Part shown: positions 6,867 through 16,340 of the stretch, one piece after another
How the letters are laid out: every line of letters begins with the position of its first letter
Position numbering within the stretch: the stretch's first letter is position 1
NCBI GenBank assembly: GCA_947475715.1
Contig: CANJNY010000032.1
Coordinates: forward strand, 1 to 43,174
Reading direction: 5' to 3'
From: Prolixibacteraceae bacterium
GTDB taxonomy: Bacteria; Bacteroidota; Bacteroidia; Bacteroidales; Prolixibacteraceae
DNA: 43,174 nt
Position numbers and translations under genes: made by a program
The notes under the pieces: generated by a model
The model's database searches: none
Told to the model about the DNA's origin: nothing
What the model saw: only the letters and a program-made list of their open reading frames with translations

Positions 6867-9800
6867 TTATTGTTTTATAAATTTCCGTGTGATAAATCCG
6901 GTTTTATAATCGATTTTAAGGGTGTAAATACCATTCGACAACCAACCTACATTTATTTGATAATCAGTTAATTTACCATTTAAAATCAATTTTCCGCTCA
7001 TATCAAAAATGCTATAATTCAAAACAGTTGGTTGTGAGTTCAGATATAAAATGGTCGAAACCGGATTTGGATGAATCGAGAACTGATCCTCCGGAAGATC
7101 AATGATGCCGGTAGTTCCCCCATCCTGTGTAACTGTAATTATTTGGTTAGCGACTCCGGTAGCTGAAACTGTCAGATTTGCGGTCCTTGAGGCGATTGTA
7201 GGATTTTCAGTTGCGGTTAAAGTAATCGTTCCATTTCCAGAACCAGCTGCCAGGCTTGTGGTCAACCAGCCCTGATCGCTGGATATAGTCCAGCTGATAT
7301 TGGAAGAGATATCAACTATTTTAGTGCTGTTGGCCTGTGATCCGACAGTCAATGCTGACGATGAGCAACTCAAAATCGCTGCTGCACCATCCTGGGTGAT
7401 GGTTATTGTTTTTGATGCGACTCCTGCTCCTGCTACCATTACGGTGGCAGTCCTTGGGGTTATCGCAGGATTTACGCCGCAAGTCAGGGTAACTGTCGAA
7501 TTGCCGGAACCACTTTGATCGCTTAGGGTTAACCATGGTTGGTTACTTGCAACCGTCCAGCTGACATTCGAAGTTATGTCGAATGTTTTTGTACTGTTTG
7601 CCGGAGCCCCGATAGCCAGGATCGCTGTTGACACGGTTAATGTACCTGCAACACTATTTATCAGGTTAATATCGTCGAACAGGAAAGTTGAACTGGCAGA
7701 ACCATCCCCGACGACTCCGAAGTCAAACATAAATGTTAACTTATTAAAAATATTTGAAGTATTTCCGGCAAAATTCCAGGTTAATATTTCCCAGGAGTTG
7801 GCAAGGGTAGTCTTTGCCGACACTTCGGCTGTTGGAACCTTATCCCCTTCGAGTTTAAAAAGAACCGGGATCCCTGCGCGGGAGGAATAAACTTTCATTG
7901 AAAAGGTGGTTGCTGCGGTAAAATCAATCTTAGTATCCAGAGTCAAATAGCTTCCTGCCCATGTTGCACCACCGTTTCTGATGATTTGGGCCACTTTTAA
8001 GCTGGTATTAATCCCTGAGGCATGAGGGTTGGGAATCACGTTGGCAACTCCCCCGTTAAAATCGCTCCAGCTAAAGGTTCCGGTTTCAAAATCAATTGGA
8101 AGTGTAAGTGGTTTGGGAGCCGCTGCCTGGGTAACGACCACCGTTTTTGCAGGTAAACCTCCGCCCGAAATTGTCACAACGGCAACCCGCTCTGCATTGG
8201 CGGAGTTTGCCTGTGCAGTAAGTGTAAGTTGTTTACTTCCGGTACCACCTGAATCACTGATCGAAAGCCAGGGCTGATCGGATGCTGCACTCCAACTTAC
8301 ATTGGAACTGATATAAAGGGTTTGAATGCTGCCGGCAGTGATTCCAATCGTTACATCGGTATTCGAAACAACAAGATACGAAAACCCACCGGCATCCTGG
8401 GTAACCTTAATCATCTGGTCGGCTATGCCACTAGCCGAAACCTTTATGTTAGCAGTCCTGGGAGTTATCGTCCCGTTTTCCAGGGCAGTGACTGTTATTG
8501 TACCATTCCCAAAACCGGTGCCATTATTCAGGGCAAGCCAATTTTGATCACTAACAGCAATCCAGCTGATATTTGAAATAACATCAAACATTTTTTTACT
8601 TCCCGACATCATCGTTACCGCCAGCGAGTTTGTTGATACAGCCAAAGAGGGGGTTGCAATACCTTTGTAAGTAAACGATATCTTACCTATATTAAAACCC
8701 CCATTGTCAAATGCAAGCTTTATAATATGCTGACCTGCAGGCAAAATAACACCTGGAACCGCTTTGGAAGCCCACGAGCTCCAGTTTGAATCGGTGTACC
8801 CAACGTTAATATTGGAAGCAACTGTTGAACCATCCACTTCAATATGGAATGGGCCCCCTCCGGAACCAATTCCCGAGGTATATCGAATTGACAGGTCGTA
8901 AGCGCCAGCCTGTGAAATATTTGCGGTATAAGTAAGCCACTCACCACTTTCGATGTAACTGACCGTATTTCCTTCACCCGCAGTTGCATTGGCATCAACA
9001 TATTCGGGAGTCCGGAATGTGCCCGCCTCATTGGCGGTATTCACATCAAAGTAGGTGATATTCTGACCAATTCCCCCCTCATAAGCGTCATAATTTCCTG
9101 GTTCGATAACCTGAGAAGGAATTGAGACTGCCGCTCCACCATAAGGAACTCTCGAACCCACAATAACTGTCACCACATTTGACAATTGTAATGCTGCGCC
9201 TACATATACTTTGGCCGAAAACCCGTGTACCTTAGCTGACAGAGAGGAAGCCGTAACGGAATAGGGGGCTGTAGCCGAGGTGCCAATAAGTGTCGTTCCA
9301 TCATAGAACTCAACCTTGGTAATTCCCGATCCGTTTGTTGCCGCCGAAAGGGTTACACTTCCATTGGAGGCCACCTGGTTAGCCGAAGCTGTCAGACTTA
9401 CCGTAACCGGGATGTCCTTACTACTCTTCATTGTTCTGGCAGGAATGGCCATCGAGAAACCATCCGACCAGGTAACCGTAATTTCACTGGCGCCATAATT
9501 ATGGGCCACATAAGTTTTATCGCCATTCTTATTAAAGAGTGCCGCAATGGGATAATTTGCAGTAACCGAGGCATCAACAGGGCCGGAACCGTTCAGGCTG
9601 TGCAACCAATGGTAGGTTTGTGCATCGGAACAACCCCCTTTGGGTTTATATCCGGGAAAGTCATCATAAAGTGATATGGCACTTTGCGGATCTGCCAGAG
9701 CCGCATAGGACCAGTAAATATCGTACCAGAGATTGTCATTGGATGTTTTTGCAAGCACACCGGTTTTTGTTTTCATGTCGTTCCACAAATCGCGCACGTA

Positions 9801-11681
9801 CGAAATATTATGACCCAGATAGAGTGAGGCTCCGGTGAGGGGGAACATTTCGATTCCATACATGGCAGCAATATCGCCGGTCCAGAATGTACCGTTATCA
9901 TACCCGTCGCTCCAGAGGCGCGAACACATCAATTGTGAATAATTCGAACTGAAATTCCGCTTATTCATATTAAACCAATACTCTTCGATGCCGGTTTGTT
10001 CGGTGGTATAAAGGTAAATCCCCAAATCTCGAACTGCTGTATTACCGGTAAGTTCCCCCCAGGTTATCAGGGATGCATTGAAATTCATCGCCTCCGAGGA
10101 GGATTCCTGGTTGTTGCCGTGAGGCTCGGTATTGAGCAGTCCGGCAGCAAAACTATGACCGGCATAGGGGTTGAAATTTCGCAGGAATGGAAATTTCAGA
10201 TCTGTTTTATCCCAGTTGGCTGCATCCTTGACGAGCATATTCACCATCGGGCCCCAGTTTGCTGCCCATCCCGGCTGAAACTGTTCCACAGTTGCAGCAG
10301 CACTGATAAAATAGCCATAATGAAAATGGTGATCATTGAGGTTGGCATCGGCCGAGTATCCGGCAGGGTACCCAATCAGGGTGGTCCACATCGTGTTATA
10401 GTAAAACAGGAAGGCATTTTCGCCTGCCTCTGCTTTAAACCAGTTTTCCAGTCGCGTTTTTACGGTATTGATAATCTGATCGCGGGCCTGAGTGTTTCCG
10501 ATCTGATCGGCAATTTTGGCGACCTGAACAAGACGGTTCATCGCCAAACCTTCGTTGTACGAATCGGTCCAGAGTGCAAGCCCCTCCCCTTTTACAAGAT
10601 CTATTTTTGCGTTTAGTGCAGCAGGATCAAATCCCGGACTATATTTGGAAGTATTTGGAAGTGTGGACAAGATCCCTTTGAATTTGTTTTCAATGGTGAA
10701 AGTATTGGATGGCAACATCTTCATCGCTCCACGCGAGGTATTATATGAATAAGCTCCGGGTTGCGGAGAACCCGAACCTAAATGTGCCCACTGATGGGGC
10801 AATAATCCCAATAAAACTGCGGTTCCGGATCCCTCTTTAACATCGGCAGTCACTGAAAAATCAGACCGGACTGTTGAGCTGTTATTGTCATAAGTCCAGT
10901 TTACCGAAGTATTCGACGGGAAAACATAGGCATATTGTTTGAAATCGTTTGCAACGGTTGCCGCCTCTCCACCTGTCGGGAGCATAACCACTGAATAATA
11001 GTTTTTCCCGGCAAGGGATGAGGTATACGTTTTATCCGATTGAATCCATGTTGAGCCGACCGGAGCATAAACGGCAAAATTGGCGCCGCTCAACGAATTT
11101 GTAATAAGTATCATTTCGTTCTGAACAGAAACTACACCAATATTTACGGTAACTGAAGCAATGTCGGAGTTTCCTTTTGTGCAATAAACAAAAGGCATTC
11201 CCATCCCAATGGTGGCGTTGAAATTGTGTCCTGCGCTATTCCACGATGTGGTAACTGTCCAATCGGAATAATCCGAAACGGTCGGATAGGTTCCGGCAAT
11301 ACCGCTTACCCCTAAGATCAGCGGTTGGTCCGGACTCATGGGTTGGCGGGTATCATTTGCCCCTCCGCCTAAAAAAGTATAGCTAAGAATCAACCCCGAA
11401 GGACCACCTTTAAGTGACAAAGGGTAGTTATATAAGTTGGCGCCATTGGTTGCATCATTATTGGTCAGTAATCCTGTCCACCAATCGCTGGTTGCAACCG
11501 GCTTGGTCAATGCCGCTCCTGATAATCTTGGGGTGCCTGCAGGATTTACATTTCTTCCTGCGCCATCAGCCGGGGGCAATTGCATGGTGTAGCTTCCGCT
11601 TCCCACCGGCATGATCTGGCCGGAAAGGTGGAGCGAAACAAGGAAAACCAGGGGCAAAAAAAGCGTATATAATTTGTACAT
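6867..11681 (-). CDS. Modular GH81 endo-beta-1,3-glucanase with Ig, CBM6, BACON repeats, CBM-like module and T9SS signal
   Basis: A 1604-residue secreted multidomain enzyme. A signal peptide (about 1-22) precedes a GH81 catalytic region (about 30-740), recognised by VATSDWWTGLLTN, LPHQWAHL, the active-site Asp450 in NLNDHHFHYGYF and Glu526/Glu530 in NNQESSSEAMN. Next come a bacterial Ig-like domain (about 760-840), a CBM6-type domain (about 858-1004, with DAYEGG and YIESGEWLTYTANI), two BACON domains (about 1014-1095 and 1100-1184), a jelly-roll CBM-like module (about 1192-1340), two more BACON domains (about 1347-1430 and 1434-1519), and a type IX secretion sorting domain (about 1534-1604, FSIHPNPVS ... 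GIYTLKI ... KFIKQ). GH81 enzymes cut beta-1,3-glucan internally. The sorting domain implies export across the outer membrane and likely surface attachment. The CBM-like module resembles the C-terminus of the PKD lipoprotein at 25066-26184. It lies between two GH30 genes. Confidence 0.93.
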   Translation of the reverse strand: MYKLYTLFLPLVFLVSLHLSGQIMPVGSGSYTMQLPPADGAGRNVNPAGTPRLSGAALTKPVATSDWWTGLLTNNDATNGANLYNYPLSLKGGPSGLILSYTFLGGGANDTRQPMSPDQPLILGVSGIAGTYPTVSDYSDWTVTTSWNSAGHNFNATIGMGMPFVYCTKGNSDIASVTVNIGVVSVQNEMILITNSLSGANFAVYAPVGSTWIQSDKTYTSSLAGKNYYSVVMLPTGGEAATVANDFKQYAYVFPSNTSVNWTYDNNSSTVRSDFSVTADVKEGSGTAVLLGLLPHQWAHLGSGSPQPGAYSYNTSRGAMKMLPSNTFTIENKFKGILSTLPNTSKYSPGFDPAALNAKIDLVKGEGLALWTDSYNEGLAMNRLVQVAKIADQIGNTQARDQIINTVKTRLENWFKAEAGENAFLFYYNTMWTTLIGYPAGYSADANLNDHHFHYGYFISAAATVEQFQPGWAANWGPMVNMLVKDAANWDKTDLKFPFLRNFNPYAGHSFAAGLLNTEPHGNNQESSSEAMNFNASLITWGELTGNTAVRDLGIYLYTTEQTGIEEYWFNMNKRNFSSNYSQLMCSRLWSDGYDNGTFWTGDIAAMYGIEMFPLTGASLYLGHNISYVRDLWNDMKTKTGVLAKTSNDNLWYDIYWSYAALADPQSAISLYDDFPGYKPKGGCSDAQTYHWLHSLNGSGPVDASVTANYPIAALFNKNGDKTYVAHNYGASEITVTWSDGFSMAIPARTMKSSKDIPVTVSLTASANQVASNGSVTLSAATNGSGITKVEFYDGTTLIGTSATAPYSVTASSLSAKVHGFSAKVYVGAALQLSNVVTVIVGSRVPYGGAAVSIPSQVIEPGNYDAYEGGIGQNITYFDVNTANEAGTFRTPEYVDANATAGEGNTVSYIESGEWLTYTANISQAGAYDLSIRYTSGIGSGGGPFHIEVDGSTVASNINVGYTDSNWSSWASKAVPGVILPAGQHIIKLAFDNGGFNIGKISFTYKGIATPSLAVSTNSLAVTMMSGSKKMFDVISNISWIAVSDQNWLALNNGTGFGNGTITVTALENGTITPRTANIKVSASGIADQMIKVTQDAGGFSYLVVSNTDVTIGITAGSIQTLYISSNVSWSAASDQPWLSISDSGGTGSKQLTLTAQANSANAERVAVVTISGGGLPAKTVVVTQAAAPKPLTLPIDFETGTFSWSDFNGGVANVIPNPHASGINTSLKVAQIIRNGGATWAGSYLTLDTKIDFTAATTFSMKVYSSRAGIPVLFKLEGDKVPTAEVSAKTTLANSWEILTWNFAGNTSNIFNKLTFMFDFGVVGDGSASSTFLFDDINLINSVAGTLTVSTAILAIGAPANSTKTFDITSNVSWTVASNQPWLTLSDQSGSGNSTVTLTCGVNPAITPRTATVMVAGAGVASKTITITQDGAAAILSCSSSALTVGSQANSTKIVDISSNISWTISSDQGWLTTSLAAGSGNGTITLTATENPTIASRTANLTVSATGVANQIITVTQDGGTTGIIDLPEDQFSIHPNPVSTILYLNSQPTVLNYSIFDMSGKLILNGKLTDYQINVGWLSNGIYTLKIDYKTGFITRKFIKQ

Positions 11682-11775
11682 TCCTGTGGAATTAAATGCT
11701 TGGATAGTATATCAGGTAACCCTGTGATTCAGGAGGCCAAAAAAAAGAAAATTCAGATCAAAAGGTCCGGCAATA

Positions 11776-13218
11776 CTATAACCAGATAAAAGTTCCGACA
11801 GCCCCGCCGTTCAGGGAGGTCGTAACCCAACGGCCATTGAATTTGATATTGAATAATTCGCTGGTTGCGCCATCATTTTCAACAATCAAAACCTTCTTTC
11901 CATCTAAAGTTTTAAATGCTACATTATTGAAATTACTGGTCACATTACTGGCAATTCTGACCGAACCTGAAGGGACAAATTTTGAGGCATGAGCGACAAT
12001 GTAATACCCCACATTCCGAATAAAATTATCACTGCTAATCACCGTTACAGCACCCTTGCAGGTATTGCAGCCACCCGGAGTATGGGGTTCAAAGGCTCCA
12101 TTATTCGCCAGGTTCCATTCAAGTGCCACCTTACCCCAATTCCGTGTTGAGCCAATAATAATATTTTTCAGATGCCATTTTAGATCGCCACCGAAATCGC
12201 CTGTTGAGGAGGTATATTGCTCAGTGAAGTAGACATTCTTATCGGGAAAGGCAAGGTGAACCGAAGACATGGCACTAATGTCGCCACCATAAAGATGAAA
12301 AGCAGAACCATCAATAAAAGGATTTGCCGCAGCATCATTTAAGATGGCAATCGGGTAGCCAGGCTGATCACAGTTATGATCGTAAATAACAATTTTCGTG
12401 GTAATATTTGCACGCTGAAATGCCGGACCCAGATTATTTTTAATAAACTCAGCTTGCTGAACAGCAGACATTAGCATACTTGGATTATTTCCACCGTATA
12501 ATGGTTCATTCTGGGGGGTAATTGCCGTAATTGTAATCCCCTGTTCCTTCATTTTCTGAATATAGGTAACAAAGTAATTGGCATAGACAGTAGAATAGGC
12601 AGATTGCAGGCTCCCCCCGATAAAACTGTTATTATCCTTCATCCAAACCGGAGCAGACCAGGGAGTGGCAATAATTTTGATAGCCGGATTAATGACCAGA
12701 ATCTCTTTTAATAGCGGGATTAAATCGGTCATATCGGGAGCCAGGCTAAACTGAGAAAGATTCAGGTCAGTTTGTCCAAATGGCACATCATCGTATGAGA
12801 ATGGGGCATTGTTCAAATCGGATGCACCCAGACTAAGCCGGAGGTAACTAATTGAAATCGAACTAATAGAAATTCCAAAAAGTTCCTGTAGCAATTGCTG
12901 CTTTACTACAGGAGCCAGCGAATTAATTACCTGTGCACTACCACCGGTAAGGGTGAATCCAAACCCATCGATACTTTGAAAGGTTTGTGAATCATCAACT
13001 TCGATGGTTGGATAAATATTGGCTGCTGTTCCAAAACCTAACACGGTGGTTTGCTTCTGAAGAGTAACCGATTGATCCCCTTTAGTGAGCCAGAAATCCA
13101 CTTCATTCTTTATTGGCGGTGGTGGCGGCACAGGAGCAGGACCATCGCCCCCTTTTGTGCAATTTAAAATGGTCGCAGCCGTAGCAATCAGCAGGATAAA
13201 ATTCCTAATTATTTTCAT
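11776..13218 (-). CDS. GH30 family glucosidase/glucanase (lipoprotein)
   Basis: A 480-residue GH30 enzyme. The N-terminus MKIIRNFILLIATAATILNC ends at a lipobox Cys20, followed by a Pro-rich linker (PAPVPPPPP), so it is a membrane-anchored lipoprotein. The acid/base is Glu238 in ITPQNEPLYGG and the nucleophile is Glu333 in VYFTEQYTS. It shares SIDGFGFTLTGGSAQ and the C-terminal PHTPGGC motif with the GH30 at 5402-6835 and is clearly a paralogue. A beta-1,6-glucanase or beta-glucosidase role on branched beta-1,3-glucan is inferred from the PUL context. It is separated from the upstream transporter gene by a 332-bp repeat-bearing gap and from the downstream GH81 gene by 94 bp. The different leader suggests that the two GH30 enzymes work in different places or on different chain lengths. 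Confidence 0.9.
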   Translation of the reverse strand: MKIIRNFILLIATAATILNCTKGGDGPAPVPPPPPIKNEVDFWLTKGDQSVTLQKQTTVLGFGTAANIYPTIEVDDSQTFQSIDGFGFTLTGGSAQVINSLAPVVKQQLLQELFGISISSISISYLRLSLGASDLNNAPFSYDDVPFGQTDLNLSQFSLAPDMTDLIPLLKEILVINPAIKIIATPWSAPVWMKDNNSFIGGSLQSAYSTVYANYFVTYIQKMKEQGITITAITPQNEPLYGGNNPSMLMSAVQQAEFIKNNLGPAFQRANITTKIVIYDHNCDQPGYPIAILNDAAANPFIDGSAFHLYGGDISAMSSVHLAFPDKNVYFTEQYTSSTGDFGGDLKWHLKNIIIGSTRNWGKVALEWNLANNGAFEPHTPGGCNTCKGAVTVISSDNFIRNVGYYIVAHASKFVPSGSVRIASNVTSNFNNVAFKTLDGKKVLIVENDGATSELFNIKFNGRWVTTSLNGGAVGTFIWL

Positions 13219-13274
13219 TCTGGTTATTATATCTGAAAATTTAGTTTAATACTAAAATAGTTGTAAGTATAAGA

Positions 13275-13450
13275 AGGATTTAATGCAGTATTTCCATAAT
13301 GGACTGATTTCTTAATGATCCAAAATAAAAAAATGCCACGAAATCACTAAAACACTAAATTCCACTAAAATATATCTAACAACTATCTTTCGTGCCTTTT
13401 TGGTCCCGCTTTGCGGGATGGTGTTTTAGTGGCGAAAAGAGTTTTTTCAA
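13275..13450 (-). repeat. Diverged inverted repeat, arm A (between the GPH transporter and GH30)
   Basis: Most of the 332-bp gap 13219-13550 is one arm of a repeat. Read on the minus strand it goes CTTTTCGCCACTAAAACACC ... TTTTATTTTGG ... ATTAAGAAATCAGTCCAT, and the same order of blocks is found on the plus strand at 14973-15215. It also contains an internal hairpin, CCCGCTTTGCGGGA. I see no gene in this gap. Confidence 0.65.
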
Positions 13451-13550
13451 CTTTAGGGTTTAATACTAAATACGACATCTTTTTATTCTTAATACCTATC
13501 TGAAAATACAGAGCCACTTAATTTGTTATTAAATATACTTAAATTTCCGG

Positions 13551-14912
13551 TTATCCCTCTGCCTCAAGCGCCCTTCTGGCATCCAGATCACTTTTCATCA
13601 ATTCGGTGGTCCTGGAGTCGATCTTATAAAAGATCATAAACAAAGCACACGACATATATAAGATTCCGGGAATAACGGAGACCAGCAGCTTTATTCCGGT
13701 AATTGCAGTTGCGGTTTGTTCGGTATTGGCAACAAAATTTGTCATAGCCAGAATCCAGCCTGCAATAGCCGCCCCAATGCCCCAGCCGGCTTTCTGAGCA
13801 AATACGGCAGCCGAGAAATACAATCCTGTAGCCCGGCGACCTGTTGTCCATTCACCATAATCAGCCGAATCGGCAATCATGGTCCAAAGCAATGGAACTG
13901 CCGGCGCATAAGCCATCTTGGCTATAATATTGAAAACATAGATTGTAGTCAGATTGGTAATGCCGGGCAAATAAATAAGCATGAAAAAAAATCCTGAAAT
14001 TAACGAGCTTCCAATAAAGACATTTCTGTTTCCAAATCGTTTGGCCAACGGTTTTGATAACGGCAAAGCCACTATCAGTGCCACAGTTCCGAGCACATTA
14101 AACAACTGAACGTTATTTTCGCGCCCAAGGTAGTATTTGAAATAATAAGCAATCGCCGCATTTTGCATGGCAAACATGATAAATGAGATGATCCCTACCA
14201 GTGCCAGGATGACCCAGGCCTTATTGCTGAACAAGTTACGGATGTCTTCTTTTAGTGAATCCTTCTGAGCTTTTGGTGGCTGAACCCGCTCTTTGGTTGT
14301 TTTGAATGTGATGAAAAAGAAAACCAGACTTAAGCCTGCAAATAAAAATACGGTGTATTGAAATCCCTGAGCCTTATCACCACCGCCAAAAAATTCGGCA
14401 ATAGTAAGGGCCAGGCCTGTCACTACAAACTGTCCGGTAAATCCGGCAATAAAACGGTAAGTGTTCAGTCCTGCACGTTCGTAGGTGTCATCAGTCATCA
14501 CGGCACCCAGAGCGGAATAGGGTAAATTTATGGCTGCATAAGCTGTCATTAAAAGCACATAAGTAGCCCCGGCATAAAGGATCTTTCCGGCTTCCCCAAA
14601 ATTTGGGGTTGTAAAAGTTAAAACGGCCAAAATTGCATAAGGAATGGCCCCATACAAGATATAGGGACGAAATTTTCCCCAGCGGGTATTGGTACGGTCG
14701 GCGATAATACCAATAACGGGATCGATAGCCATATCCCAGAATCTGGCCACCAGCATAATTGTTCCTGCAGCAGCCGCTGAAATTCCATAGATATCAGTAT
14801 AAAAGAACAGGAGCCAGAAACCAACCATATCCCAAACAAAGTGCGATGCGGTATCACCCAGACTATATCCTATTTTTTCCCTGACTGAAAGTTTGGTTAC
14901 AATTTCATTCAT
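13551..14912 (-). CDS. GPH-family (MFS) sugar:cation symporter 1
   Basis: A 453-residue, 12-TM transporter of the glycoside-pentoside-hexuronide:cation symporter family, the expected length. The family N-terminal pattern is clear: LSVREKIGYSLGDTASHFVWD, then a TM1-TM2 region with ISAAAAGTIMLVARFWDMAIDP, and the loop sequence GIIADRTNTRWGKFRPYIL. It sits in the inner membrane and imports sugars or glycosides with Na+ or H+. In this PUL a glucose, laminaribiose or short beta-1,3-oligoglucoside substrate is likely, but this is inferred from context only. Diverged inverted repeats occupy the gaps on both sides, so it may have its own regulation or a separate origin from the rest of the operon. 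A second GPH transporter at 16341-17804 is of a different subtype. Confidence 0.88.
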   Translation of the reverse strand: MNEIVTKLSVREKIGYSLGDTASHFVWDMVGFWLLFFYTDIYGISAAAAGTIMLVARFWDMAIDPVIGIIADRTNTRWGKFRPYILYGAIPYAILAVLTFTTPNFGEAGKILYAGATYVLLMTAYAAINLPYSALGAVMTDDTYERAGLNTYRFIAGFTGQFVVTGLALTIAEFFGGGDKAQGFQYTVFLFAGLSLVFFFITFKTTKERVQPPKAQKDSLKEDIRNLFSNKAWVILALVGIISFIMFAMQNAAIAYYFKYYLGRENNVQLFNVLGTVALIVALPLSKPLAKRFGNRNVFIGSSLISGFFFMLIYLPGITNLTTIYVFNIIAKMAYAPAVPLLWTMIADSADYGEWTTGRRATGLYFSAAVFAQKAGWGIGAAIAGWILAMTNFVANTEQTATAITGIKLLVSVIPGILYMSCALFMIFYKIDSRTTELMKSDLDARRALEAEG

Positions 14913-14972
14913 CGTTGGCAGTTATTAAGTAATTGGAATAAAAGAATTCATATTTAGAATTATACCCTTAAG

Positions 14973-15215
14973 TTGAAAAAAATCTTTTCGCCACTAAAGC
15001 ATCAACACTCTATATTAAAACCAAGGGCATTCATTGGTTGTATTTTGGTGGGATTTCGTGTTTTGGTGGCTCCTATACAACTCTTTGATTTTTTATTGTT
15101 GTCTGTTTTGAGGTTGGAGTCGTACAACTCCAGATTACTTGGTGGCATTGTTTTTATTTTGGCTTATTAAGAAATCAGTTCATATTGGAAATACAACATT
15201 AAACCCTTCGTATTA
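14973..15215 (+). repeat. Diverged inverted repeat, arm B (upstream of the GPH transporter)
   Basis: This arm occupies most of the 392-bp gap 14913-15304. It matches the reverse complement of 13275-13450 in blocks: TCTTTTCGCCACTAAA, then TTTTATTTTGG, then ATTAAGAAATCAGTTCAT and GGAAATAC..CATTAAA. It has an extra stretch of about 70 bp near 15070-15140 that includes a small hairpin TGGAGT...ACTCCA. A 65-codon frame inside it is not supported as a gene. Confidence 0.65.
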
Positions 15216-15304
15216 ATTAGTTATAGTAAGTACTGATGAAGTATGTAATAGTTTAAAGATTAATCAGATGAACCAGATAGTGAAATTCACGAAAAAGATC
15301 ACGA

Positions 15305-16303
15305 TCAAAACTCCTTATATTTTTGTTTTACCACATCAAAAGACATTTTCTTGTTCCGTTCAATATTCAATATACCCCAATACTCCTCGTTGGCTGCACC
15401 ATCGAAGGGAACTCCACTACTGTTTGGAGCCCATCCACCCGGATCATGTGTATTATTGTCGCCCGATTTCCACCACTCATCTGCAAATTCAAATAAGGCA
15501 ACTCCGGAACAAATAGTACGAAACCTCAAAATATCGTCCAGAATATTTCGGACTGCATCAGCCTGTGCCTTTTGATTTTCTCCCTGATCATAACCATTCA
15601 TTTTTGCAGTCATATAACTGTCGGCACCTGCCTCTGAAAGATACATTGGTTTTGAACTTATCGCACTCCAGGCGGCAAAAATACCTTCGGGATTATCCCA
15701 ACGGTAGACGTTCATCCCCCAGATATCAATATCGGGACATAATGCAACGATATTCGCCTCAGGCAGCTCCCCATGCGCAGTTGCTACAGGATGAGAAGGA
15801 TCAATTTTATGGATCATACCGGCGGCCTTGTTTAAGGCGGTATACCAGTTTTTAAGATCACCTCCAAACCACTCGGGATGGTAATTGTATTCATTACCAA
15901 GTTCCCAGAACAGGATGGCATCGTGATCTTTAAACGTTTTCACATAATCGATAAATGATCCTGAAAGAATATCATATTTCCCCTGCTGATTGTACCCAAA
16001 ACCAATAATCACCTTCAGACCTGAAGCATTAATCTGATCGAGAATAGCTTTATCCGGAATCGGGGAATAAACCCTGATCGTGTTAATTCCCGCCTCTTTC
16101 ATCAGAGCCAGATCTTGCGTTAAGCCGGCAAAACTGACGCTGCTGCTCCCTTTAGGTACCGGGTGATAGCAAATCCCCTTAATCGGATACGGGAATTTGT
16201 TGACCAATATTTGCCTTCCTGAGATTGTAACTTCATCGGCTTTTATACTGTTCAGGCATAAAAGCAAAAGGATGGAAACCAGAATTAAAGAATGATGCCT
16301 CAT
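15305..16303 (-). CDS. Clan GH-A glycoside hydrolase of uncertain family (GH2/GH5/GH158-like TIM barrel)
   Basis: A 332-residue secreted enzyme with a signal peptide at about 1-22 (ILVSILLLLCLNSIKA). The single (beta/alpha)8 barrel begins with GRQILVNKFPYPIKGICYHP, followed by LALMKEAGINTIRVYSP. The proposed acid/base is Glu138 in LFWELGNEYNYHPEW and the nucleophile is Glu224 in KPMYLSEAGADSY, the two-Glu arrangement of clan GH-A retaining enzymes. The sequence recalls GH2 TIM-barrel domains without the beta-sandwich domains, and also the glucan-active families GH17, GH72 and GH158. I cannot choose by eye. Given its place between two sugar transporters in a beta-1,3-glucan PUL, an endo-beta-1,3-glucanase, transglycosylase or beta-glucosidase role is the best inference. 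It starts 37 bp after the GPH gene at 16341-17804. Confidence 0.75.
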   Translation of the reverse strand: MRHHSLILVSILLLLCLNSIKADEVTISGRQILVNKFPYPIKGICYHPVPKGSSSVSFAGLTQDLALMKEAGINTIRVYSPIPDKAILDQINASGLKVIIGFGYNQQGKYDILSGSFIDYVKTFKDHDAILFWELGNEYNYHPEWFGGDLKNWYTALNKAAGMIHKIDPSHPVATAHGELPEANIVALCPDIDIWGMNVYRWDNPEGIFAAWSAISSKPMYLSEAGADSYMTAKMNGYDQGENQKAQADAVRNILDDILRFRTICSGVALFEFADEWWKSGDNNTHDPGGWAPNSSGVPFDGAANEEYWGILNIERNKKMSFDVVKQKYKEF

Positions 16304-16340
16304 ATCACGGGATCAATTAATGGGAATAAAATGCGATGAA

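Noticed and set aside
9996-10616. 206-codon plus-strand reading frame within the GH81 gene
   Set aside because: It is antisense to the GH81 catalytic domain, which has clear active-site motifs; no start context or domain supports it.
14973-15170. 65-codon plus-strand reading frame in the gap before the GPH transporter
   Set aside because: It lies wholly inside a diverged intergenic repeat whose other copy lacks the frame.
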